Part shown: piece after piece, positions 15,241-27,107 of the stretch
Position numbering within the stretch: the first letter of the stretch is position 1
Layout: each line of letters starts with the position of its first letter
Source of the DNA: Sinohyriopsis cumingii
Lineage: Eukaryota; Mollusca; Bivalvia; Unionida; Unionidae
Direction of reading: 5' to 3'
Assembly (NCBI GenBank): GCA_028554795.2
Contig: CM068835.1
Span: 34,938,901-35,002,900, forward strand
Length of the DNA stretch: 64,000 nucleotides
Position numbers and translations under genes: made by a program
The notes under the pieces: generated by a model
The model's input: only the letters and a program-made list of their open reading frames with translations
What the model was told of the DNA's origin: nothing
The model's database searches: none

Positions 15241-16860
15241 TGATGAACATATTCCATCCTTGCATTGATCTTGTGAAAAGGACTGCCCTTCGGACATACT
15301 TCAAAGAAACCCTGTTCGACAGTGTGTGTGTGTGTAAGCACCAGCAATTGATTGCCAAAATAAACGATGCCTATTTTGTTGTTACTTACGATGCCATGGA
15401 CTTCAGGTTTAAGTCTTAATGCATGTAACACTGTTTGCTGAACAAAATATTTATTCAGAATTAGTTCTTTAGGGCCACATATACTGCATGGTATATTTTG
15501 TTTTATTCCTTTTAATTTAATTATGGTAATTAAACTTTACATATACGGTCGAGGAATGTTGTGTTAACTGGCCGAGTTTCTTTGGCGGAAATGGAGATGC
15601 GATTTTTGTTTGCAGAGAAAATTTCACAGTGATCATTCATTTAAGCTAATTGGTGACAATTGTATTCTTTTAATTTTGTTATACTATAGTAATGTTGTAG
15701 TTGTTTAAAAACATCTGAAATTTACTTAAATAATGTTTAATTTTCACGTTCTATTTACTGAAGAAGAAAAAAAAAAGAAAAAAAAATGTGTGATATTAAT
15801 TATTTCGTCCAGTGCCGGATTTAGACGTGTGTGCGTGTGATTTGAATTTTTAACGTAGCTTTAACAATTTTTCAGTCATATCACAACGATGTCTGCAGTG
15901 TGGCAGCTTAGACTGTGGATTGCATACGTTATATCTATTTATAAACGGTTTGGGGTTGGTTTTTTCTTCTTCTGACAAATGAAAATTGACAGACATAATG
16001 TAATTATTGGGACTTCGCTGCGAAAAATTTAGAGATATTACGAGATCGAGATGTAGATGAGGAAATACCCCCAAAATCAGGAGGTTTTTCTCCCGGCTTG
16101 AGAGTTGACAGGTATGAACTGTCCAGGCTTGTGGAATTTTAGTCAGGGCTTGAGTTTATTTAAGTCACCTGCCCGGGGCCTGTGCCTAAAAAAATTCTTT
16201 TAACACTGACCAGTACAGTACATAAACTATTATCTCAGACTGCAGATTCAAGTTTTGAATGTGCAACCCAAATGTGGTCTCCTTCCGTCTGCCTCGCTCG
16301 CCAATGTTAATGTTTGTATTCAAGGACTGGCTAGTATTGCGTCATGGTACCACGTGATCTATCGTCTCAGAAAAACTCGGCAATTTACGGAATCGTGGTA
16401 TCTTCCATGCAATAAAATCACTACCCGCTTACGATATTTAATTTATAAACATGTCAGTCGAATTAAAATCTGTAGAGAATTACATACGTAGAATGAAAAT
16501 TTTGATTTCTAGTCTCCTTTAAGTGGGTTAGCAAGTTATCAGGGAGGGAGTTATCAAGGGAGTGGTGTAAAAAGTGAATCTGTTTACAGCAGTGATCTGT
16601 GTACAGTGGTCAGTTTTGCTGTTTCCTTTTGAGTGGCCACTGGTAACAGGTTTTACTCCAGTTACTATTATGACTCTACGGTCTTAAAATAAGTAATAGC
16701 AAACAATGAAGCAACAAGCTTTGTAAAACTCAACAAATAATTTATTTTCCCAGAATACAAAGTGGAAAATTTAAATAGAACTTACAGTATAGTGAATTAA
16801 AACCCACATAATTCTGGAATTACTATCACAAGTCATAATGAATAAAGTTCTGAATAAACT
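15241..16860. other. No gene seen; contains a partial family A SINE
   Basis: AT-rich DNA. 15829-15912 (minus strand) is the tail end of a family A SINE (TAGCTTTAACAATTTTTCAG core) without its tRNA head. The remainder holds no gene that I can support. Confidence 0.6.
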
Positions 16861-18655
16861 TTAATGGTATTCCAAGAAATTTTCAATGCTGAAAATGTTG
16901 ATGTGTCTGTTTTTAAATGAAGTTGGCCACATATAGGTGGCTTTGAGGAATGCTATCATTTCCAAGAGGATGATACGAAGGGTTGTCTCTTGCTGCATCC
17001 ACTTGCCACTGACCATCATGAAGTCTTGTAGTGAGTGCCCTCCCCCCCCCCCCCAACTGGCAAGCTTGCATCTGAGCAGATTGTGACCTGGGGTGCAGGG
17101 CTTCAGTGGAATTCCTGATGCTAGCCATTTTCTGTTCTGCCATGGAATCAGGAAGTAGATACCTGCTGAGATCTTTAAGTCCTGATCTAATTGACAAGAA
17201 CTTAGATGCCACTGGGTGAGAAGGGCCATTTGCAAAGGGCACATGTAGAGATTCATGAGATCCACTGCCACATTGATGAGACTGAGAAGTTGAAGGAAAT
17301 TTCTTGCTGTAATAAATTTTTTGGAAGCAGCTGAGCTCTCTAAAGATGCTAGGTCAGTGTAGTTAATGCATTTGTTTGGAAGACCAACTAGGTTCTTATG
17401 GTGAGGAACTACATACCCAAATGAATGAAAAGTTTGGAAGGAATGCAGATTCTTCCCGTTTTACTATACACCCTAAACTTTCAATAAGACAGAAGGTTTT
17501 TCATATGAATCAAAACTGAACTTACCAAGCATTTCTGGAGGATGCTGCCTAAGTCTGCTGATGTCTTGAATGAGGATGTCTTGTGGAAAGAGTGATGACC
17601 GAGTCCAATGTTTGGGTAAAAGCCCATGGGCTGAGGTTGAGGTCAAAAGATGGGACATGAAACTGATACACAGCTTCTTTGTAGGCAAAAAAAGTATTTT
17701 ATTGATGTTACATGATAGAAATGTGGAAGTATGTGTCAGACAGGTTTGTGCTTATTGTGTATTTGTTGGGCCACATCAATGAATGGACTGATCTTGCTGT
17801 TCCCATTTAAAACTTGGTCTTTTTTTAACATGATGGTTTTTGCTTAGATCTATAATGTGGTGCAAGCTCCTGTTGGCTTTCTTCACCAAGAACTGCATGG
17901 AACAGAAGCCTGGGGATGCCAGTTTTGTAAGTCTCTACTGCACTTTTGTCTGGTAATGTCTTTATCTCCTTCTGCAATATGTCAACCTCCATGGGGTTGG
18001 TCTGAGTCTCTCATGAAGGGGACCGATGAAAGACGGAAAACTGGTTGAATGAGATGTGGAGCCCCTCCAAAACCAAATTATCAATCAGTCGTTGTGAGGG
18101 ATTAGAGTGGTCCCTGAGCTGTTGAAATGAAAGAAACTGGCACCCACCTGAGGATTGCCAGGGAGCACTAGAAGAGGACAAAATGTGTTTCCACTCTCCC
18201 CTCCCTGTTTGTCTGCATGAAGAAGGATGAGACGGTCTCTTACTACCTCTATAAGGTTGTTGCGTCTAAGTATAACTTCTTTCATATCTCTGATGTATGT
18301 CATCCCATCTGAGGCTACTCGAGATAAGGCAAGCCAAGATAGAATTTTGTACCAACTGTAGAAGCAACTCCTGAGCTACATGTTTTCTAATTTCCTCTGT
18401 ATGTCCCCCAAACACGACCTGAAAGGTAGGAAGTGCAAAGTCGCTACATGGTGTGGTTTGAGTGAGTACAGTAGAGTATCCCTTCATGTAAGAGGATGTG
18501 AGGGCATTAGCCATAGTATATGGGTCATCCTATTAATGATTTTGGAGATGAGACTGACCACATATCCTAAGCATCATCATTCTCAACCTTCTCTGCCAAC
18601 TGGTACACTGCGAGAGTACAAACCACATACTGCACAAGTATTCAAGTGGCATTGA
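16861..18655 (-). pseudogene. DIRS-type retrotransposon fragment (reverse transcriptase/RNase H)
   Basis: Broken minus-strand coding sequence in several frames. Reading 5' to 3': a pre-RT region (near 18,085-18,514), then VDILQKEIKTLPDKSAVE (RT fingers, about 17,950), then YQFHVPSFDLNLSPWAFTQT (RT palm, about 17,600-17,670), and finally GKWMQQETTLRIILLEMIAF with FSIEN in the position of the RNase H SDN motif (about 16,880-17,020). Order and motifs match DIRS RT-RH rather than LTR elements. No tyrosine recombinase or inverted repeat is visible here. A C11 tract interrupts it at about 17,043. Long inactive. Confidence 0.6.
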
Positions 18656-20741
18656 AAACTTGTCTGTTCACTTTGTAATACAGATGGGACAACATATTTA
18701 TGGCAGTGAATGCTTTGTCAAGACTAAGCACATCCATATAATAGGTGTTGCTGTGCGATCTAAACCAATATGGAGAAAAGGTGGCTGGAAGTTGACTTGC
18801 CAAAAAGAAAGGTCTTGTTATTACCAAGATCTTGGAATTATACGATAAGCAGCCAGCTATTTCCACAGTCTTTAAGGAAACTGATACTAAGAAACTAAAT
18901 GAAATCACAACATATTTTTTTTATTTCTCGAATGATAATATCAGGGAACCCATAACTTGTTGGGTGTTTTAAAAAAAAGTATCGGATAGGTTTATTATCA
19001 GACAAATTCCTTTTTGGCTTGTCATGTTATAAATACAATGTTAATATTTTTCATTATTATTATTATTATTAATTGTATTATTCCCCAAATTGACACTGAA
19101 AAGCTATTCTGGGCACAAGACTGGGGCTCATATTAGGCTCCAATCCAAATTGTGTAAACTACACTGCCATTCCAGTGTAAACTGACAAATACTAGACTAA
19201 ATACTTGCTTAATTTTGGACAAGATGGTACTGAAAATTTTACCTAGTTTTATGGATTAGTTCATGAAATAATTTCTGGTAAGTCCAAATTTTTGAGTCTG
19301 TTCTCATCCTCAGACCTGCAGGTTTTATAAATCTGAAGTCAAGTCAGCAGTAATGTAGGTATGTCAACAGATCTGCAACTGATTGTGTGCATGAGTGTGT
19401 TTTTGTTTATTTGTTATAAATATATTAAACAATGAAACAAATCAAAGATACTCTTAGCTTTATTTCTGGATATTTATATGTCTTTGTGTGGAACTAACTA
19501 TTGGCAGTGAAGTACAATCCATACTTTTAATGATTAAAGAGATCTGACAAGAAAAGCTTCTAAGAGAAACATACACTTTGATGTTACCATCAGATGGCAC
19601 CAACATACAAAACACATATAATCATTTAGAAAAGTATCACCATCTCAAGTGAAATGTACGAGAACCAAACAATGAAGATAATCAATTTTAATTTAAAAAA
19701 CTGCTGCCTGGTATAGCCCATAGACATCTGGTAAAGATTTTAAACTGAAACTTTTGAATTTGACCAACCTTGATCAAAATTTAGAAATTTAAGAAAAAGC
19801 TAAAATTTTACTTCATCACATGTTCTGTAAGTTTTAAAAACAATAAATGTTGTGGTTTTCATAGTTTCACTTTCAAGCCAATTATTTTGTTCTGGTTTGA
19901 AAAGGAGTTTCTTACATGGTACCCCGATAAATTTTAAAAAGGGATGGTCAAGGTCACACTTCTCCAAAATCTGAGGATCCAGTATGCAGAAAAAAGCAGA
20001 TCAAATTTTCAAAACTAAAGCCAGAACATGAATTTGGATTCTTATGACAAAGAGCTGTGCAGGAAATGATTTCAACCTTGTAGTCTTGGAACTCACTAGT
20101 CAACAGTTCTCATTAAGATATTTTGGGGACCTCCCCCTTTCCTGTTGCACTGCATACACCTTTGACACCCTACCCCCTCAACGCATGTATGTTTGTGTGT
20201 CAGCACCTACCCTCCATCCATAGCTGAGGCAATCAAACCTTGAAAGAAGCTTAATACATTCATTAAAAATAAGCAGTTTTCGTATTGTACCCGTGTGGAC
20301 AATTTGCATTCTATCCTGTAGACTCATTCAGGTGCTGGCTTGTTATGGCCACGTTACAGACTAAAATACGAGAACTCTTGTAATAATGGAGCTTATGTAG
20401 CTTATGTATACTGACCCCCTCATGTACATACTTATTAACAGTCTCCCCCTCCCCCATACACAGGTGTATGCTTTTGTCAACCCCCACCTTCCACCCCCTC
20501 CATGTGTGCATAATTTATGGGCATCCCTTTTATTTCACTGTATGACACAAAATAGATCAAAAACAACTTTAACGATCAAACTACCAGGGCATTATCTGAA
20601 TATTGCAGTTATAATCATGCAAAAAAGTATGATCAGCACTTGTTGATGTTTGTTTCATATTATTTTTAAAAAAACTCCATTCACATCAGAACTTTTTCTA
20701 AACATCTTTCTATTTGGAAAAAAAATTAACCATAAGCTTGT
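18656..20741. other. No gene seen; microsatellite and C-rich patches
   Basis: AT-rich, probably beyond the 3' side of the TMEM39A gene. (ATT)n at about 19,051-19,070; C/T-rich patches at 20,120-20,220 and 20,410-20,510. Short open frames lack coding character. Confidence 0.55.
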
Positions 20742-20952
20742 TTGATATTTAGTTCTTGCTAGTTTAGTCCAACTAAAAAATATAGACCCTGATCTGCTGT
20801 TGCATTGTGTGCAGACAAATCAGGGTCTACTGCCTGTTTTATAGATTATTTGTAACAAATTGCATACACCCAGATCTTCTGGCACAGTAAACAATGACAG
20901 ATCTGGGTCTATGCAGTTTGCAGTCTTGACTTATAAGCGAGTATATACAGTA
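20742..20952. repeat. Double-hairpin MITE, copy 1
   Basis: Two internal inverted repeats, ATAGACCCTGATCTGC...AATCAGGGTCTA and CACCCAGATCTTCTGG...CAGATCTGGGTCTATG, followed by a right end CTTATAAGCGAGTATATACAG. Same family as copies near 21,059, 22,163, 25,820 and 29,667. No coding capacity. Confidence 0.75.
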
Positions 20953-21058
20953 ATTATAGTTGTATGATAAATGTTAAACATTATTAAAGTTGTAGACATA
21001 TACAACACATTAATGATGACAACATGAAATATTTCTAAATATATCCTTTAACATAACT

Positions 21059-21284
21059 TACCATATATACTTGCTTATAAGACATGTCCAACTGCAAACT
21101 GCATAGACCCAGATCTGCTGGCACTTAATGCACCAGCTGATTTGGGTCTGTGCAGTTTGATAAGAATCATCAATAGAACAAACAAAATAGACCCTGATCT
21201 GCATTTGCATTATGCTATGGCAGATTAGGATCTTTGATGTTTGCAGTTTGACTTGACTTATAAGTGAATACATACAGTAATTTA
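21059..21284. repeat. Double-hairpin MITE, copy 2
   Basis: Left end ACCATATATACTTGCTTATA and right end CTTATAAGTGAATACATACAG are inverted relatives. Internal hairpins around GACCCAGATCTGCTGG and GACCCTGATCTGC. It lies immediately 3' of the TMEM39A stop. Confidence 0.78.
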
Positions 21285-21365
21285 TATCCAGTCTTTGGTA
21301 AACATATATGTTGAGGCATCTCAAGCTGATTTTATCTGTAATATTCCTATACAATTTAATACAGT

Positions 21366-21590
21366 TCAACTTAAGGTACCACCGTCTTCATCTCGGTATG
21401 TTTTGGCGAGAATGATTCTGTCTCTGAGCAATTTGAAGAGGGTGTAATAATTACAGAAGAGAACCAGGGCCATACAAATAATATGACTCCAGTCACCACA
21501 CTGTAACAAACAGAAAAACTGGTAACCAACAAGTAGCCATGTCAAGATCAGTGTCCAATTCAGCACCCTTAATGGTTGATGGAATAAAAA
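21366..21590 (-). CDS. TMEM39A: TMEM39A homologue, last coding exon
   Basis: 74 codons plus stop at 21366-21368, after a good acceptor (CCTTTTCAG at 21,591 on). It reads FLFHQPLRVLNWTLILTWLL and later MALVLFCNYYTLFKLLRDRI, near-identical to the conserved C-terminal membrane region of animal TMEM39A. TMEM39A is a multi-pass ER membrane protein linked to autophagy regulation and COPII/SAC1 trafficking. The exon begins in phase 0. The usual C-terminal tail is replaced by ILAKTYRDEDGGTLS. Confidence 0.92.
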   Translation of the reverse strand, partial: FLFHQPLRVLNWTLILTWLLVGYQFFCLLQCGDWSHIICMALVLFCNYYTLFKLLRDRIILAKTYRDEDGGTLS

Positions 21591-22162
21591 CTGAAAAGGA
21601 GGAAAAAGACATTGGATTTACAAAAAGCAACTCGGGTGTATAAAAAGACAATAAACACACTTTATATAGATTCCACCAAATATGAAGATTACGTGTTACT
21701 TTGAATGACCAACTTCAACAATATAGGAACTATATATAGCTTCGAAGGATTATTGGTAACTTCAAAAAAAAGGATCCACTATGTTTACAATATTAAAATG
21801 GAACAAAAGCCTTCACTTCCAGAACTGAGTAACAACAAAAATAATATTTGTAACAGATTCATTATGTAGTAAGGCACTGAAGTCAATACACAATAGTTAT
21901 GTGTATTATCATAGGTCCTGTCTATAAATGCATATCCTTTAATGACCTAATTGATGCATTTGTTGTGGAAAAATTACACATAAACTGACCCCTCTTTGTG
22001 CATGTCATTTATGATGTTCATGTATTTGTACCAGATCTCTATATTCACCGAACATTTACTAATAAAATATGTTCTTGATTATTTACTGTTAATTCTGTAC
22101 AAATAGTATATTAGAGAGCCTGGACAATGATTATACATATCAGCACTTTTTATTTGAAATCT
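21591..22162. other. Intron sequence of TMEM39A, nothing else seen
   Basis: AT-rich; no exon with splice signals recognised. Confidence 0.55.
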
Positions 22163-22830
22163 ATACCATATATATTCACTTATAAGTCAAGTCCATCTGT
22201 AAACTGCATAGACCCACCGCTGCCATCGCTTAGTGTGCTGGCAGATCAGGGTCTGTGCAGTTTGTTAGAAATAATAAGGGCTGTCCATTTAGTATGTACG
22301 CATGGAGCGGGAAGGGGGGATTAACCCAAATGCATAAGCTTGCGTATGGAGGGTGTCTACTGATAATGTGCGTACACATAGGAAATGGAGGGGGAACCTC
22401 AATAATAATTTGTCTAATACGTAACCTGTTCGACTGGGTTCAGTCTGTGTTTGAATTTTAGTGGACACTAGACAAACTTTCTAAAGTTACACAGCTTATT
22501 TCTTTGATGCAGCCAGACATTCAACGTCAGTGGACTATCTATTTTATTAACACATTAATATTACTAAACCTTGATTGTTTGTGCGTGGATTAAATATAGG
22601 CCGATCTATAGAATTTTGGGTGTGTGTGTAAGTATATGTACACGGGGGAGGGGAGGGGAGGACACGTGTACAGGGAGGGGTCAAGCTTTGCCAGATTTGT
22701 TGCGTACGTACTAAATGGAAGGCCCCTAAGTAAAACAAACAACATACACCCTGGTCTGTAGGTGCATTATGCTATGGCAGATCAGGATCTTTGTTGTTGG
22801 CAGTTTAACTTGCCTTACGAGTATAGATGG
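22163..22830. repeat. Double-hairpin MITE, copy 3, split by a nested element
   Basis: The left part (22163-22275) carries TATATATTCACTTATAAGTC and one hairpin. The right part (22731-22830) carries CCTGGTCTGTAGGTGCATT and the end CTTACGAGTATAGATGG. A second repeat (22276-22730) separates them, so this copy was already present when that element inserted. Confidence 0.75.
22276..22730. repeat. Nested element with imperfect terminal inverted repeats
   Basis: The left end AAGGGCTGTCCATTTAGTA and right end TACTAAATGGAAGGCCCCT are inverted relatives about 27 bases long, each continuing into GTACGC/GCGTAC. The interior is G-rich with (TG)n and no coding capacity. Probably a non-autonomous DNA transposon. 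Confidence 0.6.
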
Positions 22831-22987
22831 TACATACTATAAAATATGGTTATTTAGGATATGTACAGTTTCATTAAATGATGGTTGAATATACTCATTT
22901 TTTTATACCCATGTATTGTCAGTGAGATATATTTTGATACAATTATTAAAAAAGTTTCTATAACTACTCTTAGATAATGAACTAAAT

Positions 22988-23244
22988 TGTTGTTGTTGTT
23001 GTTGTTGTGGGGTTTAATGCCATTTTGCAGCACATGATAGGCTATACATGGCGGCCAGTATTAATGGTGGAGGAAGAACCAGAGAAAACCCCGGAAAGAA
23101 CCACCGACCCACGAGAAGCTACTGGCAAGCTTTCTCACATACCCACATTGGCTGAATCTTAGACTCGAACCGCCACAGGCAGAGGTGAGATGGCAGTGAT
23201 CCGTAATGAAGAACGCTTTAGACCACTCGGCCACTCGGGGCCCC
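22988..23244 (-). repeat. tRNA-derived SINE, family B, with 13-bp target duplication
   Basis: Minus-strand copy: its 3' tail is the (TTG)n at 22988-23008 and its tRNA-like head ends in GGCCACTCGGGGCCCC. Exact TAATGAACTAAAT flanks at 22975-22987 and 23245-23257 prove a discrete insertion. Confidence 0.92.
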
Positions 23245-23561
23245 TAATGAACTAAATAACATGCTATATAAGCGAATTAAAGAAGGAATGACTATCAAGT
23301 AGGCAGAATGAGAAATAGATCAATAACTGTACAAATCACCTCAGTAGGAAGAAAATGGTGTAAAAGGAGCAAATATAAGCCATTCAAGTTTGTTATTTTT
23401 TGTGAATACATTTCTGTGCTAATTTTTAATACGGAAATGCTTGTGGGCCCTAATATGCTTATTTTCTTAATATGCTGATTTTTATATGGACTATACTGTA
23501 TCGTTACATTACATAAGAATGTGCAATAATCTTTGAAATATAGATCTACTGGATTCAAGGT

Positions 23562-23877
23562 GTGTGTATGTGTGATTTGGATTTTTAACGTAGCTTTAAC
23601 AATTTTTCAGTCATATCGCTACGATGTCTGCATTGTGACAGTTTTTAGTGACGTCTAGCACTGGGGCATCATGCCTCAGACATGTAGCATGATGTTCCAC
23701 CCAGTCACATTATCCTGACACCATTCCTAACACTAACCTCTTAATGCTGAGTGCCATGCGAGGCAGCTGTTTGTACCATTTTTAAAAGTCTTTGGTATGA
23801 CTCGGCTGAGGATCAAACCCATGACCTCCCACATCCAATGCAGACTCTCTAACCACTAGGCCACTGGAGTGGTTTGG
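23562..23877 (-). repeat. tRNA-derived SINE, family A
   Basis: Full-length minus-strand copy from the TAGCTTTAACAATTTTTCAG side to the CTAACCACTAGGCCACTGGA head. Near-identical short flanks ATTCAAGGT (23553-23561) and TTTCAAGGT (23878-23886). Confidence 0.88.
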
Positions 23878-24147
23878 TTTCAAGGTAAATTAATAAAATG
23901 AACTACCTACAAAACATGACCTGAAGCATCTATGCAGGAAACAGGTGATTACTGGGGTCATACAACTTTTACTGTCTGCACACATTTCCTGGAGCATGAA
24001 GGAAGACTTTTTAGTCCTATGGCTCAACGTTGTCCCTTATAGACAGATATCTGTACCCAGATAATTTACCTCAAAAGACCAATTTTACTGACTACATAAC
24101 TTGAAAACCAACCACCTACAAAAAGAGATTTTTAAAATAATTTCACC

Positions 24148-24472
24148 TATGTGCATGTGTGCAATTTTGATTTTTAGCATAGCTTTAACAATTTTCAGTC
24201 TTATTGCTGTGATGTCTGCACTTTGGCAGTTTATAGTGATGTCTGGCACTGGGGCATCATGCTGCAGCTATGTAACATCATGTCCCATCCAGTCACATTA
24301 TCCTGTCACCAGGCTGACCAGTCCTAACACTAACCTCTTAATGCTGAGCATCAAGCAAGACAGCTGCTAGTACGATTTTTTAAAAGTCTTTGGTATTACT
24401 CTGCCAGGGTTCGAACCCATGACTTCCTGCATCTGAGGTGGACATTCTAACCACTTAGGCCACCAGAGTGGT
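24148..24472 (-). repeat. tRNA-derived SINE, family A
   Basis: Full-length minus-strand copy, more diverged; head CTAACCACTTAGGCCACCAG. Flanks TAATTTCACC (24138) and TAATTTCATC (24473) are the likely target duplication. Confidence 0.85.
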
Positions 24473-25636
24473 TAATTTCATCCATGAGGCAAGCATACTG
24501 TGAATGGCGTTATCATATGCCTGTACAGTGTTTAGGTCCTTTATGTAGGCACTAAGAGGGAATGGCTGACTCTGGAGATCATTAATGAAAAGGTCTCTAT
24601 ATCATCAAACACTGGCCAGGATATGTGGTCTTGAAATAAGCTTAATGTGCGCAAACTATTATTGTTTTATTAGACATACCATGACTGTGACCTCTATACT
24701 TTAGACCCAAACTCAACATATTTCTTTATTACCCATCCACAAAGTTTGGTCAATGAACTTACTCAATAATTTTTTTTCTCATTAAAATCATTTTTCTCTG
24801 GGCCACAATGACCTTTACCTTTGATTCTAAAATCAATAGCTTCTTCCTTAATCGAAGTTCAAGTGATCAATGATAACTGAACCAGCTATGAATGTGGAAC
24901 TAATGTTACTGTGCTTAAACCAGTTATAATGACTTTGGTCTTGGACCCCAAAATGAAAAGGCTTCTTTCTTAACCAATATACAAACCATCCACAAAGTTT
25001 GATGATTGTAGACGGTAGGGAACTTAAGTTACTGTATAGAAACCATTTTTGTTCTTTCAGTCACAGTGACCATGTCAACTCAGTCTCACCCCCAAATCAA
25101 CAGGGTTCTTTATTACTCAGTATGGCTCACAACTCAAAATCACACTTGCAAAATACAGTTAATCATCTAATAACTAGTAAAAAAATACTGATCTTGGAGG
25201 AAGCTCACATTCTGTATGATTCATATGCCTTGGTTATAAGACAGGTGTCCTTATGAAAAACGAAATGACTCTTATACAAGGTGTTTTTAAAGAGGTTTAG
25301 CAACATTTTTAGTTAGAGGGACTATTTTGTTAGGACAACATATGTCAATCAAAAGACAACAACCAGAAAATTCAGCATAATAAACAATGCAAATAAACAT
25401 GTGCTAAACAATGCAAGATTATCAGATGAATGTGAAACTTCATACATGAAAACAGATGCTACGGAAACTTACAAAAAACCTTCCATGCATGCTATTTCCT
25501 GGTTCAGCAGTGACATTTATACCATCAGCTTTGAACAATCCTTTGACATGCTTGACCAATGCCCCCTGAGGCCAGACCTGAAGTTCAGACCATCTGAAGC
25601 AAATATATTGAAATCAGAAGAGTGTGTTTGTGTGTG
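24473..25636. other. TMEM39A intron sequence; no exon recognised
   Basis: The missing TMEM39A exon should lie between 21,590 and 26,273 but is not recognised. A minus-strand open stretch near 24,475-24,590 (YIKDLNTVQAYDNAIHSM) looks coding-like but does not match the expected sequence. 24,690-25,130 contains degraded copies of a GACCTTTGACC...AAATCAATAG repeat. Confidence 0.45.
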
Positions 25637-25694
25637 TGTCTCTCTCTCTCTCTCTATATATATATATACACACACACACACACATACACACACA
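25637..25694. repeat. Compound microsatellite (TC)n(TA)n(CA)n
   Basis: Consecutive TC, TA and CA dinucleotide runs with one interruption (CATACA) in the CA part. Confidence 0.9.
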
Positions 25695-25819
25695 CAAAAT
25701 CAGCTTCTCATAATAATCCCATTTCATTTTCATTATAATATCAGACTCCATCACAAATTTATAGCATATTATAAAGTGATAATGTGAAATAGCTTTTGTC
25801 ACACTTAGCAAAAAATATT

Positions 25820-26030
25820 ACTGTATCTACTCGAATATAAGTCAAGTCAAACTGCAAACATAGATCATGATCTGCCATAGCATAATGTGCCTGTCGATCA
25901 AGGTCTATGCTGTTTGTTCTAAAGATTACTTCTAACAAACTGCATAGAACCAGATCTGCTGACACCTTATGTGAACAGCAGATCTGGGTCTGTGCCGATG
26001 GACTCAACTTCTGTGTGAGTATATATGGCA
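25820..26030. repeat. Double-hairpin MITE, copy 4
   Basis: Left end TACTGTATCTACTCGAATAT; right end GTGAGTATATATGG. Hairpin 1 GATCATGATCTGCCATAG, hairpin 2 CCAGATCTGCTGAC...CAGCAGATCTGGGTCTG, the latter nearly perfect. Confidence 0.78.
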
Positions 26031-26272
26031 AATCTGATGCATTGTTAAATGTCTAACATAATATTAATGTATAACCGTGGTATTTATGAGATAATACTAC
26101 ATGTATTAGGAACATGCACATCACAAGAACGTAAAATGTTGCGGGAAAAAATTGCATACCCCTGATACGAAGGATTTTATCTATCCCTTTCAACTTAAAA
26201 AAAAAATTAGAGTGAAAAATTATATGGAGTAGGGAATTGATTAAAATCTATACTTTATTTACTGAAACTTAC

Positions 26273-26457
26273 GCATTATATGGCACATGAGCATGTCTTC
26301 CCTCAACTTTCTGCCACCTGCCTAAGTGTAATGCACACCTGTGCATCAAATCCAGGTATTTTGGGGGTAAGAAGTGTGCACAGAGCATTAGGAAGGTACT
26401 CAGCCATGTCAGGAATACATGTTGACCCACCCACCATGTGTCATAGTAAAGGGTGTT
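26273..26457 (-). CDS. TMEM39A: TMEM39A homologue, internal exon
   Basis: 185 bp between acceptor (GGCCATTGCAG) and donor (GTAAGT, plus-strand ACTTAC at 26267-26272). It encodes NTLYYDTWWVGQHVFLTWLS and continues LPPKYLDLMHRCALHLGRWQ, matching the conserved YYD / LLPSKYCDLLHK / LGKWQK region of animal TMEM39A. It begins in phase 0 and ends after two bases of a codon, so an exon of length 1 mod 3 must follow before the last exon; that exon is not found. Confidence 0.9.
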
Positions 26458-27002
26458 CTGCAATGGCCAAAATAAATTTATCAGTATTGATGAACAGTAA
26501 TGTACACTACAAATGTATAGGTATATGCAGGGCTTTGTGTGATCTACTCAATCAGAAAAGAAATACATAACTGACTAGAATTTCGGCATTTTATCCATAA
26601 TAACTGAATACAGCATTTTCATTAAAATCTGATCTCTCATAGCAAAGATAGTAAAAAAGTGGATTTAAAGAAATGTTTTTTTAATCTAAAAACATTAATA
26701 ACTGTAATCATTTCAAGTATAACTTTACTTTCAGACAAACTGAGCTACTGGAATGCAGAAAACTTATTAAATACATAGATTTATATTTGAAAACCTAATA
26801 CATCTTGAATAACCTTCCAATGAGCTTTACATTCAAATCTAAATGGATTTTGTGGAAAAAAACTGTAGAGATAATGCAAGAAAACTTAATCAACAAAAAT
26901 GCAGCATTGTAAGTTAGTATGCATATTACTGCTATAAAACCCAATGTGTCAAAGGGCCATAACTCTGTTAATACTGATGGAAAGTGCTGGTTTTAGAATT
27001 TT
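26458..27002. other. Intron sequence, nothing recognised
   Basis: AT-rich, no repeats or exons that I can support. Confidence 0.5.
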
Positions 27003-27047
27003 ATGTACGTATGTATGTATGTGTGTGTGTGTACGTCTGTATGTATG

Positions 27048-27103
<56 letters not shown>
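27003..27103. repeat. Microsatellite cluster (GTAT)n, (GT)n, (AT)n
   Basis: GTAT/GT repeats pass into about 24 AT units at 27,054-27,103, immediately before the Penelope-like sequence. Confidence 0.9.

Positions 27104-27107
<4 letters not shown>

Noticed and set aside
24475..24600. Minus-strand coding-like stretch (YIKDLNTVQAYDNAIHSM) considered as the missing TMEM39A exon
   Set aside because: It does not match the expected conserved segment and has no clear splice borders; possibly part of another repeat.
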